From: Candidatus Thiothrix putei
GTDB lineage: Bacteria > Pseudomonadota > Gammaproteobacteria > Thiotrichales > Thiotrichaceae
Assembly (NCBI GenBank): GCA_029972225.1
Contig: CP124756.1
Span: forward strand, 496,001 to 560,000
Direction of reading: 5' to 3'
Length of the DNA: 64,000 bases
The stretch's first letter is position 1. Every line of letters begins with the position of its first letter. The notes under the pieces were generated by a model. The model did not search any database. It was not told the origin of the DNA and worked only from the letters and a program-made list of their open reading frames with translations. Of the stretch, positions 18,613 to 26,859 are shown piece by piece. A program made the position numbers and the translations under genes.

Positions 18613-20278
18613 CGGCACCGCCTTCGTGCGCTGCGACACCCCGCAGGGTTGGATGGAAATCGACTCCTCCCGCATCGACCAACCGGGCAAAATCGACCGC
18701 ATTATCAACCCCTACCTCAACACCACCGAGATGAGCGAATGCGAAGTCGAAAAGCGCAACGTGCAATGGTTTGAATACGAAGACCCGCGCAGCAAACGCC
18801 CCGACGAACACAAGCTGATCTTCCACCCCCGCGCCCGTTTAGACCGCGACACCACCGTGATCCGCCTGCCATCTTACGAAAAAGTCAGCAAAGACAAAGC
18901 CTTGTATGCCCACGCCAACCGCGTGTTGCATCTGGAAACCAACCCCGGCAACGCCCGCGCCTTGGTGCAAAAACACGGCAGTATTGACGTGTGGCTGAAC
19001 CCGCCACCGATTCCGCTAACCACGCCGGAAATGGATTTCGTGTTCGGGCTGCCCTACGCTCGCTTGCCGCACCCCTCCTATAACGGCGTAAAAATCCCCG
19101 CCTATGACATGATTCGTTTCTCGGTGAATATCATGCGCGGCTGCTTTGGTGGCTGCACCTTCTGTTCGATTACCGAACACGAAGGGCGCATTATCCAAAG
19201 CCGTTCCAAGGAATCCATCATTCGTGAAGTCGAGGAAATCCGCGACAAAGTGCCGGGATTTACCGGGGTGATTTCCGACCTTGGCGGCCCCACCGCGAAT
19301 ATGTACCGCCTCGCCTGCAAAGACCCGAAGATCGAAGCCGCGTGCCGCAAACCCGCGTGCGTCTACCCCGACGTGTGCCACAACCTCAACACCGACCACG
19401 CCGCCTTGAAGGAATTGTACCGCGAAGCGCGTACCCTGCCCGGCATCAAGAAAATCCTGATCGGTTCAGGCGTGCGCTATGATCTTGCCATCAAAGACCC
19501 CGAATACGTCAAAGAATTGGTGACGCATCACGTCGGCGGCTATTTAAAAATCGCCCCGGAACACACCGAGGAAGCCCCGCTTTCCAAAATGATGAAACCG
19601 GGCATTGGCGCGTATGACGAATTCAAACGCCTGTTCGAGAAATACACCAAGGAGGCAGGCAAGGAACAATACCTGATCCCGTATTTCATCGCCGCGCACC
19701 CCGGCACGTCCGACGAAGACATGCTCAACCTCGCGCTGTGGCTGAAGAAAAACGGCTTCCGCGCCGACCAAGTGCAAGCGTTTTACCCCTCACCGATGGC
19801 ATCCGCCACCACCATGTACCACACCGACAAAAACCCTCTGCACAAAGTCACCTACAAAAGCGAAAAGGTCGCCACCGCCAAATCACCGGAACAGCGCAAG
19901 TTGCACAAAGCGTTTTTGCGCTGGCACGACCCGAAAAACTGGCCGCTGCTGCGCAAAGCGATGGCGGAGATGGGGCGGCAGGAACTGATCGGCGATGGCG
20001 AGAACCAGTTGATCCCGCATTACAAAGCGGGCGAGGAACAGTTGGTGTATGAGGCGCATCGGCGCAAGAATAAGGGCGGGGAGCATCAGAAGCGGACTGG
20101 GAAATCAGTGGTGAATGCCAAGTCTGCTACTGCCAAACCAGCATCTACCAAACCGAATGCGGGTAAGCCGCAGGGTGGGAAGGTGTTGACGCAGCATACG
20201 GGGTTGCCGCCGAAGGCGCGGGCGGATTTTGGCGGCAAGCCGAAGCCGACAGGGAAGCCGAAACAGCGTAGCAGATAG
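18613..20278 (+). pseudogene. ygiQ: ygiQ copy 3, missing the first 662 bp
   Basis: Homology starts at 18613 (matching 5582) and keeps frame to its own stop; a GTG at 18626 could start 550 residues. The first 70 bp are divergent (for example TTCGTGCGCTGC against TTCATCCGCCGC). The core to about 19430 looks identical to copies 1 and 2, then differences resume (GAGGAAGCCCCG for GAGTCCGGCCCC). The radical SAM cysteines remain but the N-terminal domain is largely gone, so it is unlikely to work as YgiQ. Confidence 0.9.
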
Positions 20279-20350
20279 ATGGCTAATCACCCAACATGCG
20301 TAGTATTATCAAGCACTATGCATGTTGAATAAGATTAACCAAGGGCTGTT

Positions 20351-21028
20351 ATGAACGTAGACGACTATCTCAATTCCCTGAATGAACGTAAGAAAATCAG
20401 TGATGTAAAAGCAAAGATCATTCGGTGCTTATGGGGTAACACATCTGACAGCTTCCCAAAGCCGTGGGTTTCCTCTGCTGAATTGCTGGAGCTAACGGGA
20501 CAGAAATATTTTGATAGACGTACCAGAGAACTCCGCGACCAACTGGGTTGCGACATTGAAACAGCTTACCTTGATACATTTTCTGGTCATGCATGGCGCA
20601 TCCATTCCGCAGAACTGGCAGATGCACAAGACCGTGAGTATTTGACGCAAAGCCAGAAAAACAAGCTATTCCAAGAGGCTACGTTCACTTGCTCTACTTG
20701 CGGTGTGCAACTTCAGCCCGGTGTCAGGGGTTTGCAAGCCGATCATAAAGTGCCACTTTCCCGTGGTGGCGGTAATGAACTGCCTAATTGGCAACCGATG
20801 TGCAACAACTGCAATGTCGGCAAAAGAAGAGCGTGTGAAGGATGTTCACTGGATTGCGGAACATGCTCTTGGGCTTTTCCTGAAAAACACGGGGTAAGAG
20901 CGATGTTTTCGATCAGCGAACAAACGTTGCGGCGTGTAGATAGATACGCCGCTCAAATAGGTCAAAGCCCTGACAAAATCATGGAGACAGCAGCCAACTA
21001 TTATCTCGATGAGCAAGAAGGGCGTTAA
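20351..21028 (+). CDS. HNH endonuclease, probable restriction enzyme
   Basis: 225 aa. The HNH fold is bounded by CSTCG (about residue 115) and CNNCN (about 155), with the catalytic core ADHKVPLSRGG and N in ELPNW; a further CEGCSLDCGTC cluster follows. The N-terminal half has a winged-helix look (SSAELLELTGQKYFDRRTREL) that may read DNA. It is convergent with, and overlaps by 4 bp, a C5 methyltransferase gene, so together they look like a type II restriction-modification pair. A 34-bp fragment of this gene reappears at 33098-33131. Confidence 0.78.
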   Translation: MNVDDYLNSLNERKKISDVKAKIIRCLWGNTSDSFPKPWVSSAELLELTGQKYFDRRTRELRDQLGCDIETAYLDTFSGHAWRIHSAELADAQDREYLTQSQKNKLFQEATFTCSTCGVQLQPGVRGLQADHKVPLSRGGGNELPNWQPMCNNCNVGKRRACEGCSLDCGTCSWAFPEKHGVRAMFSISEQTLRRVDRYAAQIGQSPDKIMETAANYYLDEQEGR

Positions 21029-22035
21029 GCAGCCAAACGTTCGCTGTTAGCCATATCCAGCGCGGCAATAATTTGCTTACCCACGGCTTCTGCTACAGGT
21101 GGTGGAAACGCATTGCCTACTTGCCGATAGGCAGGCGTTTTCTTGCCGAAAAACTCCCACCAATCAGGAAACCCCTGAATTCTGGCTGCCATTCTGACCG
21201 TCAGCAACGGCATGTTTTCGTAGCCAATCTTGTTCTTGTAACCGACAAATCCCTTTGCTGGCGGATGCTCACCCAGCAGATTGCCATTCACATGCAGTTC
21301 TTGCCATGCCCGTCTAGCACGAGTGGGGCCAAGATCCGGCCCACCGTGTTTTTTAGAGCCACCGACTAACGTAGGGGCAATTTTATTGGCTTTTTGCTTC
21401 CATTCTGATGCTCCTTCCCAGCCTTGCGAAGCCATTAAGTCATACAGAGCTTCACCAACCGTGGGAGGGACGATTTTATTTTCAGGCCAAGTAAAGTAGC
21501 GGGCAAACTCAGATTTCAACGCCACCAACACAACTCGTGGGCGCAATTGAGGCACGCCAAAATCAGAAGCATTGAGCAATTTCCAGAAAACCGTATAACC
21601 CATTTTTTCTAAACAGGCTTCAATGTCAGCTCTGTAATCATCAAATTTTGCATCCAGTAAGCCAGAAACATTTTCAAGCATGACGGCTTTGGGTGCAGTG
21701 TTTTTTACAATCTCCAACGCTGCCGGAAACAAATCCCGCTCATCCTGCTGACCAAGCTGCTTGCCTGCTTTCGAGAAGGGCGGGCAAGGAACACCACCCG
21801 CCACCAGATCAATGCCTTTGTAGCGGTGGGAGGTGAATTGGGCAAACTGCGCCACACACCCTTCAATAATGTCGCCCCATCCTAGATTATGGTGTTCATT
21901 GTTATGTTTGAGTGTTTTGCACGCGGGTGGGTCTATTTCGATGAGAACTTGATGCTGAAAACCAGCCAAATGAAGCCCAAGAGCTTGCCCGCCTGCTCCG
22001 GCACAAATTTCGATAGACGTATATCCATTTCTCAT
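21025..22035 (-). CDS. DNA cytosine-5 methyltransferase
   Basis: 336 aa, a compact, complete C5 methylase. Motif I is EICAGAGGQALGL (SAM binding), motif IV GGVPCPPFSKAG with catalytic Cys about residue 84, motif VI MLENVSG, motif VIII PQLRPR and motif X GNAFPPPVAEAVG. The target recognition region lies about 190-290. It should protect the host from the HNH nuclease encoded convergently. Confidence 0.93.
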   Translation of the reverse strand: MRNGYTSIEICAGAGGQALGLHLAGFQHQVLIEIDPPACKTLKHNNEHHNLGWGDIIEGCVAQFAQFTSHRYKGIDLVAGGVPCPPFSKAGKQLGQQDERDLFPAALEIVKNTAPKAVMLENVSGLLDAKFDDYRADIEACLEKMGYTVFWKLLNASDFGVPQLRPRVVLVALKSEFARYFTWPENKIVPPTVGEALYDLMASQGWEGASEWKQKANKIAPTLVGGSKKHGGPDLGPTRARRAWQELHVNGNLLGEHPPAKGFVGYKNKIGYENMPLLTVRMAARIQGFPDWWEFFGKKTPAYRQVGNAFPPPVAEAVGKQIIAALDMANSERLAA

Positions 22036-22047
22036 AACAACGACACC

Positions 22048-22449
22048 TTATTCCCAATCCTCCAACAACAATCCCCGCACCCGCTCAAACTCGCGGACAT
22101 TATGCGTCACCAACGTAGCTTGCAACGAACGGGCATGAGCGGCAATCAAGGTATCATAATGCCCAATCGGTTGCCCCAACTGCATTAATTCACAGCGCAC
22201 CAACGCCGCTTCTTGCGATTGCTCTGCGCCCCAATCCAGCACTTGAATGTATTTGAGGAAATTATTGAGGTTGTCGCGGTTACGTTGCTGGTGTTGTGAA
22301 CGACAGATGCCATATTCCAGTTCATACAATACCATCTGCGAAATGGCGACTTGTTCAACCGCCACCTGAAACAGCTTTTGCCGTAATGCTGTCGGTTTGT
22401 TGTTGATGATACCGATGCTGGCGTTGGTATCCAGCATGTACAGCATCAT
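22048..22449 (-). CDS. vapC: VapC-family PIN toxin
   Basis: 133 aa. PIN domain with D7 in MLDTNASIGII, E in LYELEYGI (about residue 44) and D in HYDTLIAAHA (about 98). It overlaps its antitoxin gene by 4 bp, with the antitoxin first. A near-identical copy lies at 28022-28426. Confidence 0.9.
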   Translation of the reverse strand: MMLYMLDTNASIGIINNKPTALRQKLFQVAVEQVAISQMVLYELEYGICRSQHQQRNRDNLNNFLKYIQVLDWGAEQSQEAALVRCELMQLGQPIGHYDTLIAAHARSLQATLVTHNVREFERVRGLLLEDWE

Positions 22450-22688
22450 TCAAACCCTCGGCGTTCAATATCGGCGGGAAGCGCGTCACTGTTGGTGCTG
22501 AAATCATCGCTGAACCCTGTGCAACCTTGCATAAAACCAGCCCACGAATCAGGATGCGGCATGATCACAAGGTTATTGCCGCTCCAGCGGATAAACACCT
22601 CTTTGACATCCAGCCGGAACTGTTTAGGCAAGCGGATGGCTTGGCTGTTGCCGCTGGTGAAAACTTTGGCGAGTGCGGATTGCATCAT
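22446..22688 (-). CDS. vapB: VapB-family antitoxin
   Basis: 80 aa. The N-terminus, AKVFTSGNSQAIRLPKQF, is the AbrB/SpoVT swapped-hairpin DNA-binding motif of VapB; the C-terminus should wrap around the toxin. It should repress its own promoter, where a palindrome lies at 22711-22730. Confidence 0.9.
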   Translation of the reverse strand: MMQSALAKVFTSGNSQAIRLPKQFRLDVKEVFIRWSGNNLVIMPHPDSWAGFMQGCTGFSDDFSTNSDALPADIERRGFE

Positions 22689-22710
22689 GGTGAAGCTCCT
22701 TTACGATAAT

Positions 22711-22730
22711 TGTATATACATAAATATACA
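22711..22730. promoter_or_regulatory. palindrome upstream of vapBC, probable operator
   Basis: TGTATAT and ATATACA are separated by 6 bp, 23 bp upstream of the vapB start and in the expected promoter position. VapB-type antitoxins bind such repeats. It is unchanged in the second copy of the module. Confidence 0.55.
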
Positions 22731-22896
22731 CACAAGTCGTCCTGTAGTAAACTCGTCAACCGCTCAAACTCCAACATCCACTGCCAAACATAGGATAGAG
22801 TTGCAGTGTTCAACGACTTTCAGCATTCGACAACACCTGTCATCTTGTTTTAAAGTTCTCGCTATCAGCTTCTTAACCGTAGGATGACCCCATGCC

Positions 22897-23301
22897 ATGA
22901 CCACATTGCAAGTCAATTCAGCTATTGAACTGGATCAGGTGTTGCGCGGCGTTGAAATGCTCGACACGCCAGAGTTGGAACGTTTCTTTTCGCAAGTCGG
23001 TATCTTGTTAGCACGCAGCAAAGCACCCAGTATCCCGCAACGGGAAGCAATATTGCTGCAACAAATCAACACACCGTTGCCCGCGCAAACGCTGGCAGAC
23101 TATCAGGATCTCAGCCAAAAATTGCGCGATGAGAATATTACGCCAGCCGAACATACTCACTTACTAACCTTGGTGGATGTTGTCGAACTGGCAGATGCCG
23201 AACGGATGCAGCATTTATTTGAGCTTGCCCAACTGCGCAACGTACCACTGGATACGCTAATGCAACAGTTAGGGATTCAGACACCAGCACCTTATGTCTA
23301 A
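22897..23301 (+). CDS. orf134, small helical protein paired with an HNH gene
   Basis: 134 aa, predicted all-helical, no recognised domain (MTTLQVNSAIELDQVLRGVE start; repeated L-Q/E heptad-like patterns). Its stop overlaps the start of an HNH-nuclease frame by 8 bp, so the two should be co-translated. It occurs twice in the window with the same partner and as a 3' scar at 33060. The fixed pairing suggests a regulator, antitoxin or adaptor for the nuclease; that is inference. Confidence 0.6.
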   Translation: MTTLQVNSAIELDQVLRGVEMLDTPELERFFSQVGILLARSKAPSIPQREAILLQQINTPLPAQTLADYQDLSQKLRDENITPAEHTHLLTLVDVVELADAERMQHLFELAQLRNVPLDTLMQQLGIQTPAPYV

Positions 23302-23717
23302 ACGCTATCTTTCCAGCCCGGAACAAAGCGCGATTATTGAGCGTGCGGGTGGACGTTGCGAGTATTGCCAAAGCCAGATGGAATATTCGGGGGCAATCGT
23401 TCGAGTTTGATCATATCGCCCCTATCAGCCGTGCGGGCGAAACATCGCTCGAAAATCTAGCCTTAGCCTGCGGTGGCTGTAATCGCCACAAATCCAATAA
23501 AGTGCAAGGCATTGATCCTGCGACAGGTGATAGGGTTGAGCTATTTAATCCGCGCCAGCAACAATGGGAAGTCCATTTTGGTTGGACGGATGATTACACT
23601 CAAATGATTGGTTTGACAGCAATCGGGCGAGCAACAGTAGCCGCGTTAAAACTCAATCGCATAGGTTTGGTGAACATGCGGCGTGTGCTCTGTATGGCGG
23701 GCAAGCATCCAGCGTAG
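23294..23717 (+). pseudogene. HNH endonuclease, frameshifted
   Basis: ATG 23294 opens a frame reading RAGGRCEYCQSQMEYSG, which stops at 23407. The rest (FDHIAPISRAGETSLENL ... CGGCNRHKSNK) continues in another frame to 23717. The switch is at a run of five G near 23385; four G would restore one HNH protein of about 140 aa with paired CxxC motifs around DHI. Hence a one-base insertion, or slippage in the run. 20 bp further on the fourth ygiQ fragment begins. Confidence 0.8.
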
Positions 23718-23737
23718 ACAACAAGGATAAAGGGGGT

Positions 23738-24382
23738 AAGGAACAATACCTGATCCCGTATTTCATCGCCGCGCACCCCGGCACGTCCGACGAAGACATG
23801 CTCAACCTCGCGCTGTGGCTGAAGAAAAACGGCTTCCGCGCCGACCAAGTGCAAGCGTTTTACCCCTCACCGATGGCCTCCGCCACCACCATGTACCACA
23901 CCGACAAAAACCCGCTGCACAAAGTCACCTACAAGAGCGAAAAAGTCGCCACCGCCAAATCACCGGAACAGCGCAAGCTGCACAAAGCATTTTTGCGCTG
24001 GCACGACCCGAAAAATTGGCCGCTGCTGCGCAAAGCGATAGCGGAGATGGGGCGGCAGGAATTGATTGGCGATGGCGAGAACCAGTTGATCCCGCATTAC
24101 AAAGCGGGCGAGGAACAGTTGGTGTATGAGGCGCATCGGCGCAAGAACAAGGGTGGGGAGCATCAGAAGCGGGTGGGGAAGCCTGTTGCGGCGGCAACGG
24201 CTGGCAAACCGAATACGGGCAAATCACAAGTGGCAACGAGCAAATCTAATACTGGCAAACCTACGCAAGTGGCAGCGAGTAAACCGAATTCGGGTAAGCC
24301 GCAGGGTGGGAAGATATTGACGCAGCATACTGGGTTGCCGCCAAAGCCCAGAGACTATCCCAAGCCCCAAAAACGAAAATAA
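23738..24382 (+). pseudogene. ygiQ: ygiQ copy 4, only the last quarter
   Basis: Homology begins at 23738 (matching 6630 in copy 1, so 1710 bp are missing) and runs to its own stop. It lacks the iron-sulfur cysteines and cannot act as a radical SAM enzyme. The tail again differs from the others ([17 protein letters not shown] units, ending KPQKRK). Confidence 0.9.
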
Positions 24383-24438
24383 TGGCAATTTATTGATCTG
24401 TTGTTTATATTGTGGGCATCAAGTTACAGGATGCCCCA

Positions 24439-24702
24439 ATGTTCAACTCTTTATTCAAGGTATGCGAAAGTAGCAGTCCAGAAAGAACACAACGGGAACG
24501 TTTCACCACCGAAGCCTTCTGTGGTGTTCTCATATCTGAGCACGCACTGCTAGAAAGTTTTCTACGAGAATTTGCAGGAATCGAAAATGAAACAGATTTT
24601 CGCGTAGAGACGGAAGAACCATATGAAAGATCATTCATTGATGTAAGAAAAGATATACAAACTCGAATCAGAAGTCTTGCTGGCTATAAGTCATCATCAT
24701 GA
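24439..24702 (+). CDS. possible N-terminal fragment of a PD-(D/E)XK-type protein
   Basis: 87 aa from ATG 24439. The start, SPERTQRERFTTEAFCGVL then ALLESFLREFAG, resembles the first helices of PD-(D/E)XK nuclease-superfamily proteins of defence loci, which begin with a short E..T.E.....L segment. The catalytic D...ExK is not present before the stop, so the gene is either truncated or unrelated. The 3' end overlaps the next, convergent gene. Confidence 0.35.
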   Translation: MFNSLFKVCESSSPERTQRERFTTEAFCGVLISEHALLESFLREFAGIENETDFRVETEEPYERSFIDVRKDIQTRIRSLAGYKSSS

Positions 24703-25049
24703 TATTTTGAATCGTAACGTACATCTTTGTGAATAAAAGGTTCTGCTATTTCTTCCCATACTCGCGTCCCTAGTTGCTGTATAGGCGTTGGTTTCATTAA
24801 GTTACGTTTAAACTCTCGTAATGCACGAATGACAGTGTTGTACTCAACCGCAGATAAATCGCAAAAATTATACATAGCCATAGGCTCGTCCTCCTTTATT
24901 GCGGACAGCAAGTTAGGATAATCTTTACTCAAAGCCTCGTCCAACCAATCGCCAAATGCCATGAAACTCGCCGAATTAACATAACCATCATTCGTTTCCC
25001 ATTTATTTTGACTGGAATTATCATATCCAAAATAAATATCACCTGCCAT
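24684..25049 (-). CDS. hypothetical acidic protein
   Basis: 121 aa, acidic, soluble (DIYFGYDNSSQNKWETNDG start). No family recognised. It is AT-rich cargo between a ygiQ fragment and a transposase. The small size, acidity and place in a conflict-rich region would suit an immunity protein, but nothing proves it. Confidence 0.5.
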   Translation of the reverse strand: MAGDIYFGYDNSSQNKWETNDGYVNSASFMAFGDWLDEALSKDYPNLLSAIKEDEPMAMYNFCDLSAVEYNTVIRALREFKRNLMKPTPIQQLGTRVWEEIAEPFIHKDVRYDSKYHDDDL

Positions 25050-25103
25050 ATCGTTCTCCCAATCAATCAGTTTTCATTTTACGTAAATAATTCTATTTTT
25101 CAA

Positions 25104-25130
25104 TCAAAGGGGGCGGACTCGATTGATTTT
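25104..25130. repeat. REP-family repeat (degenerate)
   Basis: TCAAAGGGGGCGGACTCGAT followed by TGATTTT. It matches the REP unit that flanks the RAYT gene at 59154 (TCAAAGGGGTCAGACTCGAT) with an expanded G-run and a C for A change. Confidence 0.6.
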
Positions 25131-25325
25131 AGGCGGAACGGTGATAGATAGCCGCAAATCAACAAGCGTAGTATCATCATCTGACACCCTTGATAGGTAA
25201 ACGATTGAGCCACTTGCAAAATTACATTTTCAGCGTGAACCTTCCTTCATCTGAAGGAAAAAAGAAGTGTGGGCTGCCGTTTTCGGCGATAATAGAAGCG
25301 TCAAAACAACCATTAAGCCCACGCT

Positions 25326-26381
25326 ATGAATTCTACCGAACGCGCCCTGATTGCACAACGCTGGAGTTTGCTGCAAATTGAAATACTACCTTGCTTCAAT
25401 GATGCCTTTGGCACATTGACCCCCAAGCTTGAAAAACTCATTCACGTACTGGAGCTGACGCGCATTGAAGATTTTGTGCGCTCTTTTCGTGATGGGTCTG
25501 GACGGCCAGCGACGGAGCGATCTTGGTTTGCCAATGCTTTTGTCGCCAAAAGCGTGCTCAATATTGTCAATACGCGAGCACTCATTGACCGGCTGCAAAA
25601 CGATCGCTCCCTGCGACGCATCTGCGGGTTTCCCCTGACCAAGAAACTGCCTTCCGAATCCACCTTTTCACGTGCCTTCGCTGAATTTGCTGAACAGCGT
25701 TTAGCGGAACGTGTGCATGAAACGTTGGTGAAAACGTATTTGGGCGATGCGCTGATCGGCCACCTGTGTCGGGATTCAACAGCCATTGAGGCACGTGAAC
25801 GGCCTGTTGCCGAGGAAAAGCCAAAGAAAAAACAAGGGCAAACACGGATTCAGCGCCAACGGGAACAGTCACTTCAGCAAGCACTCGATGAGATACCGGT
25901 TCAGTGTAACCGGGGGACGAAGAAGAATGCCCAAGGCTACAAGCACAGTTGGAACGGCTACAAACTGCATATCGATACCGCCGATTGTGGTGTCCCGATA
26001 GCAGCCATTCTGTCTTCCGCCTCGTTTCACGACAGCGGGGCGGCTATTCCACTGTCCCAAATCAGTGCCCAACGTGTCACCAGTCTCTACGACCTGATGG
26101 ATGCAGCCTATTGCAGTGCTGATTTGCACGAATACAGCCGTCATCTGGGGCATGTCCCTCTGATTGATCACAATCCTCGCGGCGGACAGAAAGAAGCGTT
26201 TGAACCTGCTGATGCCGAGCGTTACAAAATTCGCAGCACCGTAGAACGAACCAATGCCCGCCTGAAGGATGAATTTGGTGGTCGGAATGTGTGGGTGCAA
26301 GGTGCGCAAAAAGTTTACAGCCACTTGATGTTTGGGATTTTGGTGTTGAGTGCTGATCAACTGATGCGTGTCTTGTTATAA
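25326..26381 (+). CDS. DDE transposase, IS5/IS1182-like
   Basis: 351 aa. An N-terminal DUF772-like domain (FVRSFRDGSGRPATERSWF, SESTFSRAFAEFA) precedes a DDE core: D in LCRDSTAIEARE, D in DLMDAAYCSADL and E in RSTVERTNARLKDEF. Intact and probably functional. Element ends could not be fixed: TTTTCAGC occurs at about 25227 and, inverted, near 26544, which may mark them. Confidence 0.82.
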   Translation: MNSTERALIAQRWSLLQIEILPCFNDAFGTLTPKLEKLIHVLELTRIEDFVRSFRDGSGRPATERSWFANAFVAKSVLNIVNTRALIDRLQNDRSLRRICGFPLTKKLPSESTFSRAFAEFAEQRLAERVHETLVKTYLGDALIGHLCRDSTAIEARERPVAEEKPKKKQGQTRIQRQREQSLQQALDEIPVQCNRGTKKNAQGYKHSWNGYKLHIDTADCGVPIAAILSSASFHDSGAAIPLSQISAQRVTSLYDLMDAAYCSADLHEYSRHLGHVPLIDHNPRGGQKEAFEPADAERYKIRSTVERTNARLKDEFGGRNVWVQGAQKVYSHLMFGILVLSADQLMRVLL

Positions 26382-26592
26382 AGCGACTGGGTTTGAAAAA
26401 ACACGGGAAGACTGACTGAAAAACAGGAGCAGTCGCATCGGTATGGGTGAAATTTAGCAAAAGTTACGGTAAAACTGAAAAAGCTCAGGTTTCGTTGGTC
26501 AAATTGAGTAAAAAATCGGCTGAATATGCGGCGTTCGGTCAATGCTGAAAATTGAGCAACTCAGTTTGTCGGATTTTGCAAGTCGCTCGATT

Positions 26593-26859
26593 ATGTACGC
26601 AGTAGAGTTTGAATCCTTTATTAAAGGCAATACGCTGGAAATCCCCGCACATCTGCTCCAGCGTATCAGCAAAAATCGGCAGGTGAAAGTCATCATGCTG
26701 ATGCCTGAAAAAACAGAAACGGCGCAAGCACCTTCTCAAAGCGCACTCAAAGAACGCTTGTTAACCATTGCTAAACGTTGTGCCGCGTTGCCTCTGCTTG
26801 ATCGACGCACACCCGATGAAATTCTGGGTTACGACGAGTACGGGATGCCAAGCGCATGA
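26593..26859 (+). CDS. VapB-like antitoxin
   Basis: 88 aa from ATG 26593; a longer frame upstream has no better start. MYAVEFESFIKGNTLEIPAH is the AbrB-like hairpin of this antitoxin type. The remainder (KVKVIMLMPEKTE...) matches antitoxins usually followed by a PIN toxin. Its stop overlaps the next ATG, and the next frame does begin like a PIN toxin but is then diverted into WD40 repeats, so the antitoxin has lost its partner. Confidence 0.75.
   Translation: MYAVEFESFIKGNTLEIPAHLLQRISKNRQVKVIMLMPEKTETAQAPSQSALKERLLTIAKRCAALPLLDRRTPDEILGYDEYGMPSA

Larger units (their letters stand above)
22050..23361. repeat. 1312-bp direct repeat, first copy (second at 28027-29338)
   Basis: Holds vapC, vapB, the intergenic palindrome, orf134 and the first 23 codons of the HNH gene. 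It has the same length as the second copy with scattered point differences only and no indels seen. Each copy is soon followed by a ygiQ 3' fragment. Confidence 0.9.
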
